64,000 nt of DNA from Lutibaculum baratangense AMV1 (GCF_000496075.1 NZ_AWXZ01000039.1:248001-312000), one strand, 5' to 3'; counted from the stretch's first letter, positions 55,184 to 64,000 are shown. The notes: generated by a model not told the origin, from the letters alone. A program made the numbers and translations.

Positions 55184-57690
55184 GACGGCAGCACCGCAGG
55201 AACGATGAACATGGCGATCCCGATGATGACGGCCGCGACGGCCGTGTAGCCCCACCACAGGCTCGCGATGCGTGTCTCGAGGCTGCGGACGGGAGAGACG
55301 TAGCCCCACGCGCAGCGCGTGGCGACGAAGGCGGAGATGATGCCGCCGACCAGGGCATGCAACGCGCCATAGCCGGCGAGTGCCGCGATGCCCGCCGCAT
55401 AGGCATGGGCGGTGAGATCCTCGAGCCCGACCCAGGGAATCGCCACGAAGGCCGCCGCGGCGGCGAAGCCGCCGAAATAGCTCACGACGAGCCCGATCGC
55501 CCGCATGCCCTCACGTCCGGCCTCGTTGGCCAGCCGCGCGGCGCGCGCGCCGAGATAGCCGACGAGGCAGCCGCCTATGGCGAGGGCGGGGAGGAGCGGG
55601 CTCACCTCCAGCACGAAGGGAGGCGGCCAGTTCGGCGCGATCGTCTTCAGGTAGATGAAGCCGAAGATCAGCGACGCGAAGAGGTGCGCGTCCGCGACCA
55701 GCGTGAAGACGAGGCCCCACCATCCAGGTGCCTGCGGCAGGCCGGTGTGGGTGGGCAGGAGGTCGCCCTTCGGGCTGGCCGCGACGGGGACGGGGTCCGT
55801 CTTCGCACCGTTCGCCCAGGCCCAGGCGAGATAGACGCAGAGGGATAGCCCCGCGCCGACAGCCGCCATCCAGTAGACCTTGAGCAGGAAGGAGGCGAAG
55901 AAGATCGCCGTCGTCAGCCCGGCGATCAGCGGCAGGTATGTCGGTCCCGGCAGGAGGATGATGTAGTGCGGCCGGCCGCTCACCACGTCGACCGCCAGCG
56001 TCTCCCGCCAGCCGTTGCGCACCTCGCCGAGATAGTGCTTCCCGGCGGCGATCTCGCGGCCGAGATCCGGCTGGTTCCAGAGGGGATTGGGCCCCGTGAT
56101 CTCCGGCTGGCTGCCGAAATTGTAGGTCGGCGACGGGATCGGCATCGCCCAGTCGAGCGTGTCGGCCTTCCAGGGGTTGCGCGGCGAGAGGCGGCCGAGG
56201 CGCCAGTAGATCAGCATGTCCATGAGAAACATCGCGAAGCCGATCGACAGGATGAAGCCACCGACCGACGAGACGAGGTTCGGGATGTCCCAGCCGAGCC
56301 CCGCCTCGTAGGTGTAGACCCGCCGGGGCATGCCGCGCAGGCCCGTCAGGTGCATGATGAAGAAGGTCAGGTTGAAGCCGATGAAGATGAACCAGAAGGC
56401 GTAGACGCCGAGCTTGCCCGACGGCGCGCGGCCGCTGACATGCGGAAGCCAGTAATAGGCCGCGGCGAGCATCGGAAAGACGAGCCCGCCGACCAGCACG
56501 TAGTGCATGTGCGCGACGACGAAATGCGTGTCGTGGACCTGCCAGTCGAACGGCACGAGCGCCACCATCACCCCGGTCAGCCCGCCCATGACGAAGACGA
56601 TCAGGAACCCGAAGAGGTAGAGCATCGGCAGCTTCATCGCCGGTCGGCCGGCGAAGAGCGTCGCGATCCAGGCGAAGAACTGCACGCCCGTCGGGACCGC
56701 GACGAGCATGCTGGCGGCCGAGAAGAAGGCGAGGCCGAGATGCGGGATGCCCACCGTGTACATGTGGTGGACCCAGAGGCCGAAGCTGATGACCCCGGTC
56801 GCGACGATGGCCGCCACGATCATCGTGTAGCCGATGATCGGATGGCGGGCGAGCGGCGGGACCATCGTCGAGATCAGCGCCGCCCCGGGAAGGAAGATGA
56901 TGTAGACCTCCGGATGGCCGAACAGCCAGAAAAGGTGCTGCCAGAGGATCGAGTCGCCGCCCCGCGCCGGGTCGAAGAAGGGCAGGCCGAAGGCGCGCTC
57001 GAGTTCGAGCAGGATCGAGCCGAGGATCAGCGGCGGGAATCCCGCGATGATCATGAAGGCCGTCACCAGCAGGTACCACCCGAAGAGCGGCATCCAGATG
57101 AGCTTCATCCCCGCCGTCCGCACCTTCAGAATCGTCACGACGATCTCGACGCCGATGGAAATGGCGGAGATCTCGACGAAGGTGATGCCGAGGAGCCAGA
57201 TGTCGGAGCGGATGCCTGGCGAGTAGGGCTCGCTCGACAGCGGCGTGTACATGAACCAGCCGCTGTCGGGCCCGTGGCCGAGGAGCACCGCCAGGAGCAC
57301 GATCGACCCGCCGAACAGGTAGCACCAGAAGCCGTAGGCCGAGAGCCTCGGGAAGGCGAGGTCGCGGGAGCCCAGAAGCTTCGGCAGGAGGTAGAGCGTG
57401 AAGCCCTCGATCAGCGGGATCGCGAACAGGAACATCATGAGTGTCCCGTGCGCGGTGAAGATCTGGTTGTAGATGTCGGGCCCGATGAAGTCGTTCGTCG
57501 CCGTGGCGAGCTGGGCCCGGATCAGCATCGACAGGATGCCTGCGACCACGAAGAAGAACAGGCTCGCGACGATGAACCGCAAGCCCACCGTCGTGTGATT
57601 GACTGCGGAGAGCTGTCCGAGGCCTGGCGGGGTTCCGAAGACCTTGGAAAGGCGGGCGTGGCGTTCCACGGCTTCCGTCTCGCTCTTCAT
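55180..57690 (-). CDS. ctaDE: Cytochrome c oxidase subunit I-III fusion
   Basis: 836 residues. Residues 1-560 are subunit I: low-spin haem and CuB His residues in TAHGTLMMF, FGHPEVYIIFLPGAALIS (Glu of the D-channel, so A-type oxidase) and HDTHFVVAHMHYVLVGG. Residues from about 590 are subunit III-like (VADAHLFASLIFGFIYL). CuA and cytochrome c are in coxB upstream. The fusion is a known caa3-type arrangement. Coupled to coxB and the small membrane gene by ATGA overlaps. Confidence 0.95.
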   Translation of the reverse strand: MKSETEAVERHARLSKVFGTPPGLGQLSAVNHTTVGLRFIVASLFFFVVAGILSMLIRAQLATATNDFIGPDIYNQIFTAHGTLMMFLFAIPLIEGFTLYLLPKLLGSRDLAFPRLSAYGFWCYLFGGSIVLLAVLLGHGPDSGWFMYTPLSSEPYSPGIRSDIWLLGITFVEISAISIGVEIVVTILKVRTAGMKLIWMPLFGWYLLVTAFMIIAGFPPLILGSILLELERAFGLPFFDPARGGDSILWQHLFWLFGHPEVYIIFLPGAALISTMVPPLARHPIIGYTMIVAAIVATGVISFGLWVHHMYTVGIPHLGLAFFSAASMLVAVPTGVQFFAWIATLFAGRPAMKLPMLYLFGFLIVFVMGGLTGVMVALVPFDWQVHDTHFVVAHMHYVLVGGLVFPMLAAAYYWLPHVSGRAPSGKLGVYAFWFIFIGFNLTFFIMHLTGLRGMPRRVYTYEAGLGWDIPNLVSSVGGFILSIGFAMFLMDMLIYWRLGRLSPRNPWKADTLDWAMPIPSPTYNFGSQPEITGPNPLWNQPDLGREIAAGKHYLGEVRNGWRETLAVDVVSGRPHYIILLPGPTYLPLIAGLTTAIFFASFLLKVYWMAAVGAGLSLCVYLAWAWANGAKTDPVPVAASPKGDLLPTHTGLPQAPGWWGLVFTLVADAHLFASLIFGFIYLKTIAPNWPPPFVLEVSPLLPALAIGGCLVGYLGARAARLANEAGREGMRAIGLVVSYFGGFAAAAAFVAIPWVGLEDLTAHAYAAGIAALAGYGALHALVGGIISAFVATRCAWGYVSPVRSLETRIASLWWGYTAVAAVIIGIAMFIVPAVLPS

Positions 57691-58718
57691 CGGCCGCGCT
57701 CCTCGAGGAAGGCGGCGATCGCCTCGATCGTCTCTGGTTCAAGGTGATGGAAGGTGGGCATCAGGTTGCCGGGCTTGAGCGACTGGTGGGAGGAGAGCCA
57801 CGTCCGCAGCCCTTCCGGGCCGTTGGCGATCGCGCCGGCTCCCAGGAAGGCGCGTTGGGAGAGGCCGGCGAGGCTCGGGCCTGGATCGGCTGCCGGTTGC
57901 GTCGCGTCGAGGCTGTGGCAGGCACTGCAGTTCTCGGCGAAGGCGGCGGCGCCGGCTCCGGCTCCCGCGTCGGCCCCCTCTGCGGAGCCGCCGCCGAGCC
58001 GCTCGAGATGGTCGAGATGGCCGTCGCCCTCGTGGGCGACGAGGCGCAGCACCATGCCGGCGTGCTGGAGGCCGCAGAACTCCGAACACTGGCCGCGATA
58101 GGTGCCGGGTTCGTCGGCCTCGATCCGCACGACATTGGTGTAGCCGGGCACGGCGTCGATCTTCGGGCCCATGCGCGGGATCCAGAAACTGTGGATGACG
58201 TCGGCGCTCGTGACGTGGACGTCTACGGGGCGGCCCGCCGGCACGTGGATCTCGTTCGCGTCGATCAGCGTCGCGCCGCCTTCTTGCGGGTAACGGATCT
58301 CCCACCACCACTGGTGGCCGACGACCTCGATCCGGTAGGGCTCGCGGCTGTCGCCGCGCGGCAGCAGCGCCTCGCCGAGCCACAGGCCGTAGACGAGGAG
58401 AGCGAGGACGGTGAGGGTCGGCCACGCGATCCCGCCGACGAGGATGAACGCCGTCAGCCCCTTGCCGGCGTGCCATGGCCGGCTGCTGGCGGCATAGAGC
58501 CCCAGGACGATCATGATCGCCAGGACGACGAGGGCGCCCCAGAACATCACCCACCAGATGTCGGCCACCGCGCCGGCCCCGCGACTGGCAGGCTCGAGGA
58601 TCGACATCGGCCCGCCCGTGCAACCCGCCAGGGGAACCGCGAGCAAGATCGCCAGATTTACCGAGCGAGGGAAAGCCGCGCCAACCCCGCGGCAGCGCCG
58701 GCGAAAGGCAGGAAACAC
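57687..58718 (-). CDS. coxB: Cytochrome c oxidase subunit II with fused cytochrome c
   Basis: 343 residues. Lipobox LAGC (about 33), two membrane helices, CuA site YRGQCSEFCGLQHAGM with VTSADVIHSFWIPRMG, then a C-terminal cytochrome c domain (FAENCSACHSL, distal Met in GNLMPTF). It feeds electrons to subunit I. Start GTG 58718 is the best in-frame codon giving a lipoprotein signal, but it abuts the ATG (58719) of the opposite gene; a start nearer the lipobox (TTG) is possible. Confidence 0.88.
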   Translation of the reverse strand: MFPAFRRRCRGVGAAFPRSVNLAILLAVPLAGCTGGPMSILEPASRGAGAVADIWWVMFWGALVVLAIMIVLGLYAASSRPWHAGKGLTAFILVGGIAWPTLTVLALLVYGLWLGEALLPRGDSREPYRIEVVGHQWWWEIRYPQEGGATLIDANEIHVPAGRPVDVHVTSADVIHSFWIPRMGPKIDAVPGYTNVVRIEADEPGTYRGQCSEFCGLQHAGMVLRLVAHEGDGHLDHLERLGGGSAEGADAGAGAGAAAFAENCSACHSLDATQPAADPGPSLAGLSQRAFLGAGAIANGPEGLRTWLSSHQSLKPGNLMPTFHHLEPETIEAIAAFLEERGR

Positions 58719-59237
58719 ATGGAAATCTTCAAGGAGACGACGAGCAAGGGCACGGGCACGAAGATCGCCCTGCTCGAACATCCGCTGCACCCGATGACCG
58801 TGACGTTCCCGATCGCCTTCGTGATCTCGCTGCTGCCGAGCGACATCGCGTATCTCTATCTCGGCGACCCGTTCTGGGCGCGCGTCTCGCTCTGGCTTGC
58901 GGGGGCAGGCGCCTTCAGCGCGATGATCGCGGGCGTCGTCGGGACGGGCGAGCTGCTGTCCGTCTCGGCCATCCGCCGTCGCGCGGCCGCCTGGAACCAC
59001 TTCGTCGCGGCGGTGGTGATGATCTCGGTCGTCTGGGCGAACTGGGTGATGCGCCTGCCCGACCACGAAGCCGCGATCTACCCGTGGGGCATCGCGCTGT
59101 CCGCTCTGGGCGCGCTTCTGGTGGCCCTCGCCGGCTGGCTGGGCGGTGATCTTGTGTTCGAGCATCTCGTGGGGACGGGAGAGGAAACCGAGGAGGAAGA
59201 GGAGGCGGACGCGGAGGCGGCCGAGCAGAGGGCGTGA
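58719..59237 (+). CDS. DUF2231 membrane protein
   Basis: 172 residues. ALLEHPLHPMTVTFPIAFVISLLPSDIAYLY and AAWNHFVAAVVMISVVWANWVMRLP match DUF2231, four membrane segments and a final Glu-rich tail. RBS GGCAGGAAA. Its ATG directly abuts the divergent coxB start. Probably related to the respiratory cluster. Confidence 0.82.
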   Translation: MEIFKETTSKGTGTKIALLEHPLHPMTVTFPIAFVISLLPSDIAYLYLGDPFWARVSLWLAGAGAFSAMIAGVVGTGELLSVSAIRRRAAAWNHFVAAVVMISVVWANWVMRLPDHEAAIYPWGIALSALGALLVALAGWLGGDLVFEHLVGTGEETEEEEEADAEAAEQRA

Positions 59238-59239
59238 GC

Positions 59240-59692
59240 TCATATCGGCTTCCCCAGCACCATCACGAGGATGCCTGGGATCAGCAGCGCCGGCACGACC
59301 ATCAGGGCGCGCTGGGCAGCGGGAGACCACATCGCCGGCCCGCTGCGCAGCTTGTCGACCATGTGCCCGCACAGGATGTGGAAGCCCATCATCATGCCAA
59401 CCAGCGTCAGCTTGACGACGAGCCAGCCGCCATACGCGTCGTTCACATAGATGAGAGCGCCGCCCGACACGATCGCCAGGATGGCGGCAGGGGATGTCAC
59501 GCCGAGATAGGTTAGGCGCGTCATCAGGCGGAGGCGGCGGAAATGCTCCCCCGTCCTCACGTGGTGGGCGGCGAACAGGCCCGGCAGGTAGAAGAGCCCC
59601 GCCGCCCAGATCAGGATCGTCGAGACGTGAATGGCCTTGAGCCAGACCGTAGCGGCTTCCAATGCTCCAACGCCCCCTGCCTGCGACACCAC
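59240..59692 (-). CDS. CopD/HemJ-like membrane protein
   Basis: 150 residues, four membrane segments. WLKAIHVSTILIWAAGLFYLPGLF shows the His and Arg/Trp pattern of the HemJ/CopD superfamily; KLTLVGMMMGFHILCGHM follows. HemJ is a protoporphyrinogen oxidase, CopD a copper protein; in oxidase clusters either is plausible. Convergent with DUF2231, 2 nt apart. Confidence 0.75.
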   Translation of the reverse strand: MVSQAGGVGALEAATVWLKAIHVSTILIWAAGLFYLPGLFAAHHVRTGEHFRRLRLMTRLTYLGVTSPAAILAIVSGGALIYVNDAYGGWLVVKLTLVGMMMGFHILCGHMVDKLRSGPAMWSPAAQRALMVVPALLIPGILVMVLGKPI

Positions 59693-60017
59693 CAGCGTGC
59701 TTCGGAAACTATGGCACTCGCGCGTCCTATCAACCGCTCGCGTTGTCGGTCGCCGTACGCTCCGCGGATCCGCCAGGCGCGGGCCGGCCGCGGTGTCGGT
59801 TGCCCGGAACGGGCGAGTGCGTCATCCTTGCAACGGCTTGAATCAACCGAGATCACCGGAAGATAGCATCTTCGCGAGCGCCTTAATCAGGCCACCATCC
59901 ATTGCTGTTCGTTAACCAGCGCATGGTACGGATCGAACAGCCCGAGCCAGGTGTGGCGCAGGACCTTCGATCCTGCTGGTCAAGTTTCAATGGTCTCCTC
60001 AGGTGGTAACGAGAAAA
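59693..60017. other. Divergent promoter region of CopD-like and ldtP genes
   Basis: 325 nt with no gene seen. TTAACC at about 59914 is a single half-site and not a CtrA box. An LdtR operator may be here but I could not identify a repeat shared with the ldtR upstream region. Confidence 0.5.
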
Positions 60018-61334
60018 ATGACGAAGACATTCTCGCGCGCGACCGTCCTGTTCGTGTCTGTGGTCGCCTGCGGCATGGCCGCGGCGCCGGCTGCTGCGCA
60101 GAGCGGCTTCGGATCATGGCTGGGCGGCAACCGCAATGCCGCCCCCGCGCAGCCCGTCGGCGTGGCGCAGGCCTTCGACACGGGGGCGGCCGAGTGGAGC
60201 GATCGCTTCGATCCGGCCTCCGCGAGCACCTATGCCACGGCGGACGCGAGGCAACCCACGCTGAGCCCACGCACCGCCGGCTCCATTCAGCAGGCCATCC
60301 TGAACTATCGCCAGATCGCCTATAATGGTGGCTGGGGCAGGGTCCCCGGCGACCAGGTGCTGCGCGTCGGCGTGAAGAGCCCGAATGTCGCGGCACTGCG
60401 CCAGCGCCTGATCGGGAGCGGAGACCTGCACGCCTCGGCCGGTCTCGCCGACACGTTCGACTCCTACGTCGATGCGGCAGTGAAGCGCTTCCAGAAGCGG
60501 CACGGCCTGCTGGCGGACGGCATCGTCGGCGGCTCCACGCTCGAGGCGATGAACGTGTCGGTCGAGGAGCGCATCCAGCAGCTCGAGATGAACCTCGTCC
60601 GCGTGCACTCGATGGGCGGCGATCTCGGCGAGCGCTACGTCCTCGTGAACATCCCCGCCGCCGAGGTCGAGGCGGTCGAGAACGGCTACGTGGCAGGGCG
60701 CTACACGGCGGTCGTCGGCAAGCCCGATCGCGCGTCCCCGATCCTCACCGACCAGATCGACTACATCAGCTTCAACCCCTTCTGGACGGTGCCGAAGAGC
60801 ATCATCCGCAAGGACATCATTCCGCAGATGCAGAAGGATCCGGAGTACCTGACGAATTACCGGATCCGCATCTATGACGGGCGCGGCAACGAGATCGATC
60901 CGAAGTCGGTCGACTGGTATTCCGACGAGGCCGTGGCGTACATGCTGCGGCAGGATCCGGGCGACTTCAACTCGCTCGGGTCGATCCGGATCAACTTCCC
61001 GAACGAGCATTCCGTCTATCTGCACGACACGCCGCAGACGAGCCTGTTCGGCACGAACGACCGCTTTCACTCCTCCGGCTGCGTGCGGGTGCAGAACGTG
61101 CGCCACCTCGTCTCCTGGCTGCTCGCCCCGAACGGCGAGGACTGGAGCCGCAACCGCATCGACGGCGCCGTCCGCAGCGGCGAGTATGCCGACGTGACGC
61201 TGAAGTACCGCACGCCGATCTACTTCTCCTACATCACGGCCTGGGCCGACGATTCCGGCACCGTGCAGTTCCGTCCCGACATCTACGACCGCGACGGCAA
61301 CCAGTCCGCCACGGTCGCGACGACGAACGGCTGA
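60018..61334 (+). CDS. ldtP: L,D-transpeptidase (LdtP-like, YkuD domain)
   Basis: 438 residues. Signal peptide to AAAQS (about 28), a peptidoglycan-binding-1 repeat at about 125-180 (VAALRQRLIGSGDL, FQKRHGLLADGIVGGSTLEAMNV), and the YkuD catalytic domain at about 210-400 with HDTPQTSLFGTNDRFHSSGCVRVQNV (His...Ser-x-Gly-Cys nucleophile). It makes 3-3 crosslinks or attaches proteins to peptidoglycan. ATG 60018 preferred over GTG 60003. DUF6898 overlaps its end. Confidence 0.94.
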   Translation: MTKTFSRATVLFVSVVACGMAAAPAAAQSGFGSWLGGNRNAAPAQPVGVAQAFDTGAAEWSDRFDPASASTYATADARQPTLSPRTAGSIQQAILNYRQIAYNGGWGRVPGDQVLRVGVKSPNVAALRQRLIGSGDLHASAGLADTFDSYVDAAVKRFQKRHGLLADGIVGGSTLEAMNVSVEERIQQLEMNLVRVHSMGGDLGERYVLVNIPAAEVEAVENGYVAGRYTAVVGKPDRASPILTDQIDYISFNPFWTVPKSIIRKDIIPQMQKDPEYLTNYRIRIYDGRGNEIDPKSVDWYSDEAVAYMLRQDPGDFNSLGSIRINFPNEHSVYLHDTPQTSLFGTNDRFHSSGCVRVQNVRHLVSWLLAPNGEDWSRNRIDGAVRSGEYADVTLKYRTPIYFSYITAWADDSGTVQFRPDIYDRDGNQSATVATTNG

Positions 61335-61597
61335 TGAACCGCGGGAGCGGGCGCCCTCCCGCCGGAGACGCGCCCGCCACCGGCGAGATCTACCTCGAGT
61401 ACCAGGTGCTCGGGGGGCAGATGAGGGTGGCGGCGATCGACGCCGCCACGGGGCATGAGGTGACGCTGGTCGTGCCTCCGAACCTTCCCGAGGCCGACAT
61501 CGTCCGCCTCGCCCGCCGGAAGCTCGAGATGCGCCGCGCATCGCGTCCGGACAAGCCTGAGCCATCTGCCCCGGGATCGCGAGGGCGCCTCGCCTGA
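61334..61597 (+). CDS. DUF6898-type small protein
   Basis: 87 residues. TGEIYLEYQVLGGQMRVAAIDAATGHEVTLVVPP is a small beta fold, with charged helices after it. One-base overlap with ldtP stop (TGATG). Regularly found after ldtP in Hyphomicrobiales as far as I recall. Function unknown. Confidence 0.75.
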   Translation: MNRGSGRPPAGDAPATGEIYLEYQVLGGQMRVAAIDAATGHEVTLVVPPNLPEADIVRLARRKLEMRRASRPDKPEPSAPGSRGRLA

Positions 61598-61689
61598 GGC
61601 TGCACCGCCTGTCGCGAGCGGCCATCCACCTCCGACGATTTTCGGCTGAGCCCCTGATCCGCAAGCATTATCTGCGGTGATACGGGTCT

Positions 61690-61701
61690 CTGGTATACCA
61701 G
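61690..61701. promoter_or_regulatory. Perfect palindrome upstream of glyA
   Basis: CTGGTATACCAG, 118 nt before the glyA ATG. The GTATAC core resembles operators of GntR-type regulators; the partner is unknown. Confidence 0.35.
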
Positions 61702-61818
61702 GCTTGTGTTTGCTCCCGTCTCGCCCGTATTGTATTGGGATGGCCGGCGGCGATGGTCCGCCGAAGCCAGTGCCGCCGGCCGCCGCGAACGGCGCCGCTA
61801 CTTGGCGAAAGGGAGAAC

Positions 61819-63123
61819 ATGTCCGTCACAGAGCAAGTCGACAGCGCCACCAGGACCTTCTTCGAGGGAAGCCTGGCGGACACCGATCCGGAGATCATGC
61901 GGGCGATCAGGGGCGAGCTCTCGCGGCAGCGCGACGAGATCGAGCTGATCGCGTCGGAGAACATCGTTTCCCGCGCCGTCATGGAGGCGCAGGGGTCGGT
62001 TCTCACGAACAAGTATGCCGAGGGCTATCCCGGCCGCCGCTACTATGGCGGCTGCCAGTGGGTCGACGTGGCGGAGGAGCTGGCGCGCGACCGCGCGAAG
62101 AAGCTCTTCGGCTGCGAGTTCGTCAACGTGCAGCCCCACTCGGGCGCACAGGCGAACGCCGCCGTCTTCATGGCGCTGCTGTCGCCCGGCGACAAGTTCA
62201 TGGGGCTGAGCCTCGCGGCCGGCGGTCACCTGACGCATGGCGCCCCCGTCTCGATGTCCGGCAAGTGGTTCAATCCCGTCGCCTATCCGGTGCGCGAGGA
62301 CGACCAGCAGATCGACTACGACGAGATGGCGCGCATCGCCCGCGAGGAGAAGCCGAAGCTCATCATCGCCGGCGGCTCTGCCTACCCGCGGACGCTCGAC
62401 TTCGCCCGCTTCCGCGAGATCGCCGATTCGGTCGGGGCCTTCCTGATGGTCGACATGGCCCATATCGCCGGGCTCGTCGCGGCGGGCGCTCATCCGAGCC
62501 CGATCCCGCACGCTCACGTCGTCACCACCACCACGCACAAGACCCTGCGCGGGCCTCGCGGCGGCATGGTGCTGACGAATGACGGCGACATCGCCAAGAA
62601 GATCAACTCGGCGGTGTTCCCGGGCCTTCAGGGCGGCCCGCTGATGCACGTCATCGCGGCGAAGGCGGTCGCGTTCGGCGAGGCGCTGCAGCCGGAGTTC
62701 AAGGCCTATTCGCGCCAGATCATCGAGAACGCGCGCGTCCTCGCCGGCTCGCTGAGCGAGGCGGGGCTCGACCTCGTCGCCGGCGGCACCGACACGCATC
62801 TCATGCTTGTCGATCTCAGGCCGTTCTCGATCACCGGCAAGGCCGCGGAGGCAGCCCTCAGCCGGGCCCACATCACCTGCAACAAGAACGGCATCCCCTT
62901 CGACCCCGAGAAGCCCGCCGTCACGTCCGGTATTCGCCTCGGCACGCCGGCCGGCACGACGCGCGGCTTCGGCGCGGCGGAGTTCCGGCACATCGGCGAG
63001 CTGATCGGCCAGACGCTGACGGGCTTGCGCGAGTCGGGCGAAGAGGGCAACGAGAAGGTCGAGGCAGAAGTCCGCGATCAGGTGATCGAACTGTGCAGGC
63101 GGTTCCCCATCTATCCGGACTGA
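61819..63123 (+). CDS. glyA: Serine hydroxymethyltransferase
   Basis: 434 residues. It converts serine plus tetrahydrofolate to glycine plus methylene-THF. Motifs: [55 protein letters not shown] and PLP lysine in [15 protein letters not shown] (about 241). Start at 61819 with GGGAG; the longer frame from 61735 has no support. glyA-nrdR-ribD is a standard alphaproteobacterial run. Confidence 0.97.
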   Translation: MSVTEQVDSATRTFFEGSLADTDPEIMRAIRGELSRQRDEIELIASENIVSRAVMEAQGSVLTNKYAEGYPGRRYYGGCQWVDVAEELARDRAKKLFGCEFVNVQPHSGAQANAAVFMALLSPGDKFMGLSLAAGGHLTHGAPVSMSGKWFNPVAYPVREDDQQIDYDEMARIAREEKPKLIIAGGSAYPRTLDFARFREIADSVGAFLMVDMAHIAGLVAAGAHPSPIPHAHVVTTTTHKTLRGPRGGMVLTNDGDIAKKINSAVFPGLQGGPLMHVIAAKAVAFGEALQPEFKAYSRQIIENARVLAGSLSEAGLDLVAGGTDTHLMLVDLRPFSITGKAAEAALSRAHITCNKNGIPFDPEKPAVTSGIRLGTPAGTTRGFGAAEFRHIGELIGQTLTGLRESGEEGNEKVEAEVRDQVIELCRRFPIYPD

Positions 63124-63156
63124 GGGCCTGACGCCCAACCGTTCGGAGATACGGCC

Positions 63157-63639
63157 ATGCGCTGTCCCTATTGCGGGTCGCTCGCCACCCAGGTGAAGGA
63201 CTCCCGTCCCGCAGAGGACAGCGCCGCGATCAGGCGCCGCCGCGTCTGCCCGGACTGCGGCGGCCGCTTCACGACGTTCGAGCGCGTGCAGCTTCGCGAG
63301 CTCACTGTCGCGAAGCGCTCGGGACGGCGGGTGCCGTTCGACCGCGACAAGCTGATGCGGTCGGTGCAGATCGCCCTGCGCAAGCGGCCCGTCGAGCAGG
63401 AGCGCGTCGAGAGGCTCGTCAGCGGCATCGTGCGCCGGCTCGAGAGCTCGGGCGAAAGCGAGGTCGCGACCGACCAGATCGGCAAGCTCGTCATGGAGGG
63501 CCTGCGGTCGCTCGACGACGTCGCCTATGTCCGCTACGCCTCCGTTTACAAGAACTTCCGCGAGGCTAAGGACTTCGAGGAGTTTCTTGGCGAATTGTCC
63601 GAGCCGGGCGAGCCGGTCGAGGACGAGCCGGACCTCTAG
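63157..63639 (+). CDS. nrdR: Transcriptional repressor NrdR
   Basis: 160 residues. Zinc ribbon MRCPYCGS...[13 protein letters not shown] followed by the ATP-cone domain ([21 protein letters not shown]). It represses ribonucleotide reductase genes. 33 nt after glyA. Confidence 0.97.
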   Translation: MRCPYCGSLATQVKDSRPAEDSAAIRRRRVCPDCGGRFTTFERVQLRELTVAKRSGRRVPFDRDKLMRSVQIALRKRPVEQERVERLVSGIVRRLESSGESEVATDQIGKLVMEGLRSLDDVAYVRYASVYKNFREAKDFEEFLGELSEPGEPVEDEPDL

Positions 63640-63653
63640 CTCTCCGCACTCTG

Positions 63654-64000
63654 ATGGGCCCCGCAGATTCCGACAGCGTCAACGATGCGCGGTTCCTCGC
63701 CGCCGCCATCCGGCTCGGCTCCCGCTGGCGCGGCGATGCGGGGCCGAACCCCGCCGTCGGTGCGCTCGTCGTGCGCGATGACGGCGACGGGCCGGTGGTC
63801 GTCGGGCGCGGCGCGACCGCACGCGGCGGACGACCCCACGCGGAGACGATCGCGCTCCAGGAGGCCGGCGAGACGGCGAGGGGGGCCACGCTCTACGTGT
63901 CTCTCGAGCCATGTTCCCATTGGGGACGCACGCCTCCGTGCTCCGGCCGTATCGTCGAGGCGGGCATAGCCCGCGTCGTGAGCGCGCTCGATGATCCCGA
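63654..64000 (+). CDS. ribD: Riboflavin biosynthesis deaminase/reductase RibD, N-terminal part
   Basis: The ATG lies 14 nt after nrdR; the frame is open for 115 codons to the window edge. The deaminase domain is clear: zinc ligand His and catalytic Glu in GGRPHAETIAL, and cysteines in VSLEPCSHWGRTPPCSGRIV, with PNPAVGALVV in front. Deaminates the pyrimidine in riboflavin synthesis; the reductase half is beyond the window. Confidence 0.9.
   Translation, partial: MGPADSDSVNDARFLAAAIRLGSRWRGDAGPNPAVGALVVRDDGDGPVVVGRGATARGGRPHAETIALQEAGETARGATLYVSLEPCSHWGRTPPCSGRIVEAGIARVVSALDDP

Noticed and set aside
58658-58846. Minus-strand 62-codon ORF (MSLGSSEI...) between oxidase and DUF2231
   Set aside because: Overlaps both genes in a different frame; no conserved features.
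59912-59920. TTAACC near ldtP as a CtrA site
   Set aside because: Only a half-site.
61668-62012. 114-codon minus-strand ORF over the glyA 5' end
   Set aside because: Antisense to conserved GlyA sequence and Ser/Arg-rich; shadow.

Overview
The window is about 64 kb of high-GC, gene-dense bacterial chromosome. Gene content and order point to an alphaproteobacterium of the order Hyphomicrobiales (Rhizobiales). The main signs are a rhizobial-type porin, the rpoZ-rsh-pyrE-DUF2062-pdxJ-acpS-lepB-rnc-era-recO block, ilvE next to a PetP/PetR-like pair, and an LdtR-type MarR regulator with an LdtP-type L,D-transpeptidase. Candidate CtrA boxes fit the same group. I cannot assign a genus. No rRNA, tRNA, CRISPR array, prophage or insertion sequence was seen; this is core chromosome with a few accessory metabolic patches.

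Layout. 1-2.4 kb: 5' part of a PLP decarboxylase, a secreted RNase T2 with a small secreted partner, and an Omp25-like barrel, all on the minus strand. 2.8-7.4 kb: uvrC, then the coupled pgsA-moaD-moaE run and a Bcr/CflA pump. 7.5-12.5 kb: ilvE, divergent from a petP-petR-histidine kinase operon, then an MFS carrier. 12.5-17.2 kb (minus): csaA-like, COQ9-like TetR, ybjN-proC, a UbiK/YqiC-like gene and two poorly known genes including a DUF305 protein. 17.4-24.1 kb: glutathione-dependent formaldehyde dehydrogenase, then minus-strand gamma-glutamyltransferase plus a 2-hydroxyacid dehydrogenase, a FUSC-type exporter and pcaHG. 24.7-29.5 kb: a major porin, an alpha/beta hydrolase and a soluble lytic transglycosylase. 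29.7-34.2 kb: dapA-smpB, then methionine aminopeptidase, family 5 uracil-DNA glycosylase, NYN protein and DUF2189 protein on the minus strand. 34.3-42.6 kb: the plus-strand housekeeping block from rpoZ to recO. 42.7-46.9 kb: an SH3/DUF1236 envelope protein, cspA, a structured non-coding stretch, and parC. 47-51.4 kb: GNAT, EamA, bpt, threonine ammonia-lyase, hemB. 51.6-53.8 kb: a 3-hydroxyisobutyryl-CoA hydrolase-like gene, DUF6163, ldtR. 53.9-59.7 kb: a heme-copper oxidase cluster (ctaG, small membrane protein, fused subunit I-III, subunit II with cytochrome c domain) with DUF2231 and CopD/HemJ-like genes. 60-64 kb: ldtP, DUF6898, glyA, nrdR and the start of ribD.

The most unusual stretch is 44.4-44.67 kb, upstream of parC. 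A GTG-started 25-codon reading frame is preceded by an 18-nt perfect complement of the 16S rRNA 3' end, and is followed by two long stem-loops before parC. It looks like an undescribed leader-peptide or structured-RNA locus. Also worth attention are two TTAA-N7-TTAAC CtrA-type boxes (one beside three clustered GANTC sites), a palindrome over the petP-like start codon, an element shared by the two outer-membrane-protein promoter regions, and an oxidase island lying between ldtR and ldtP.
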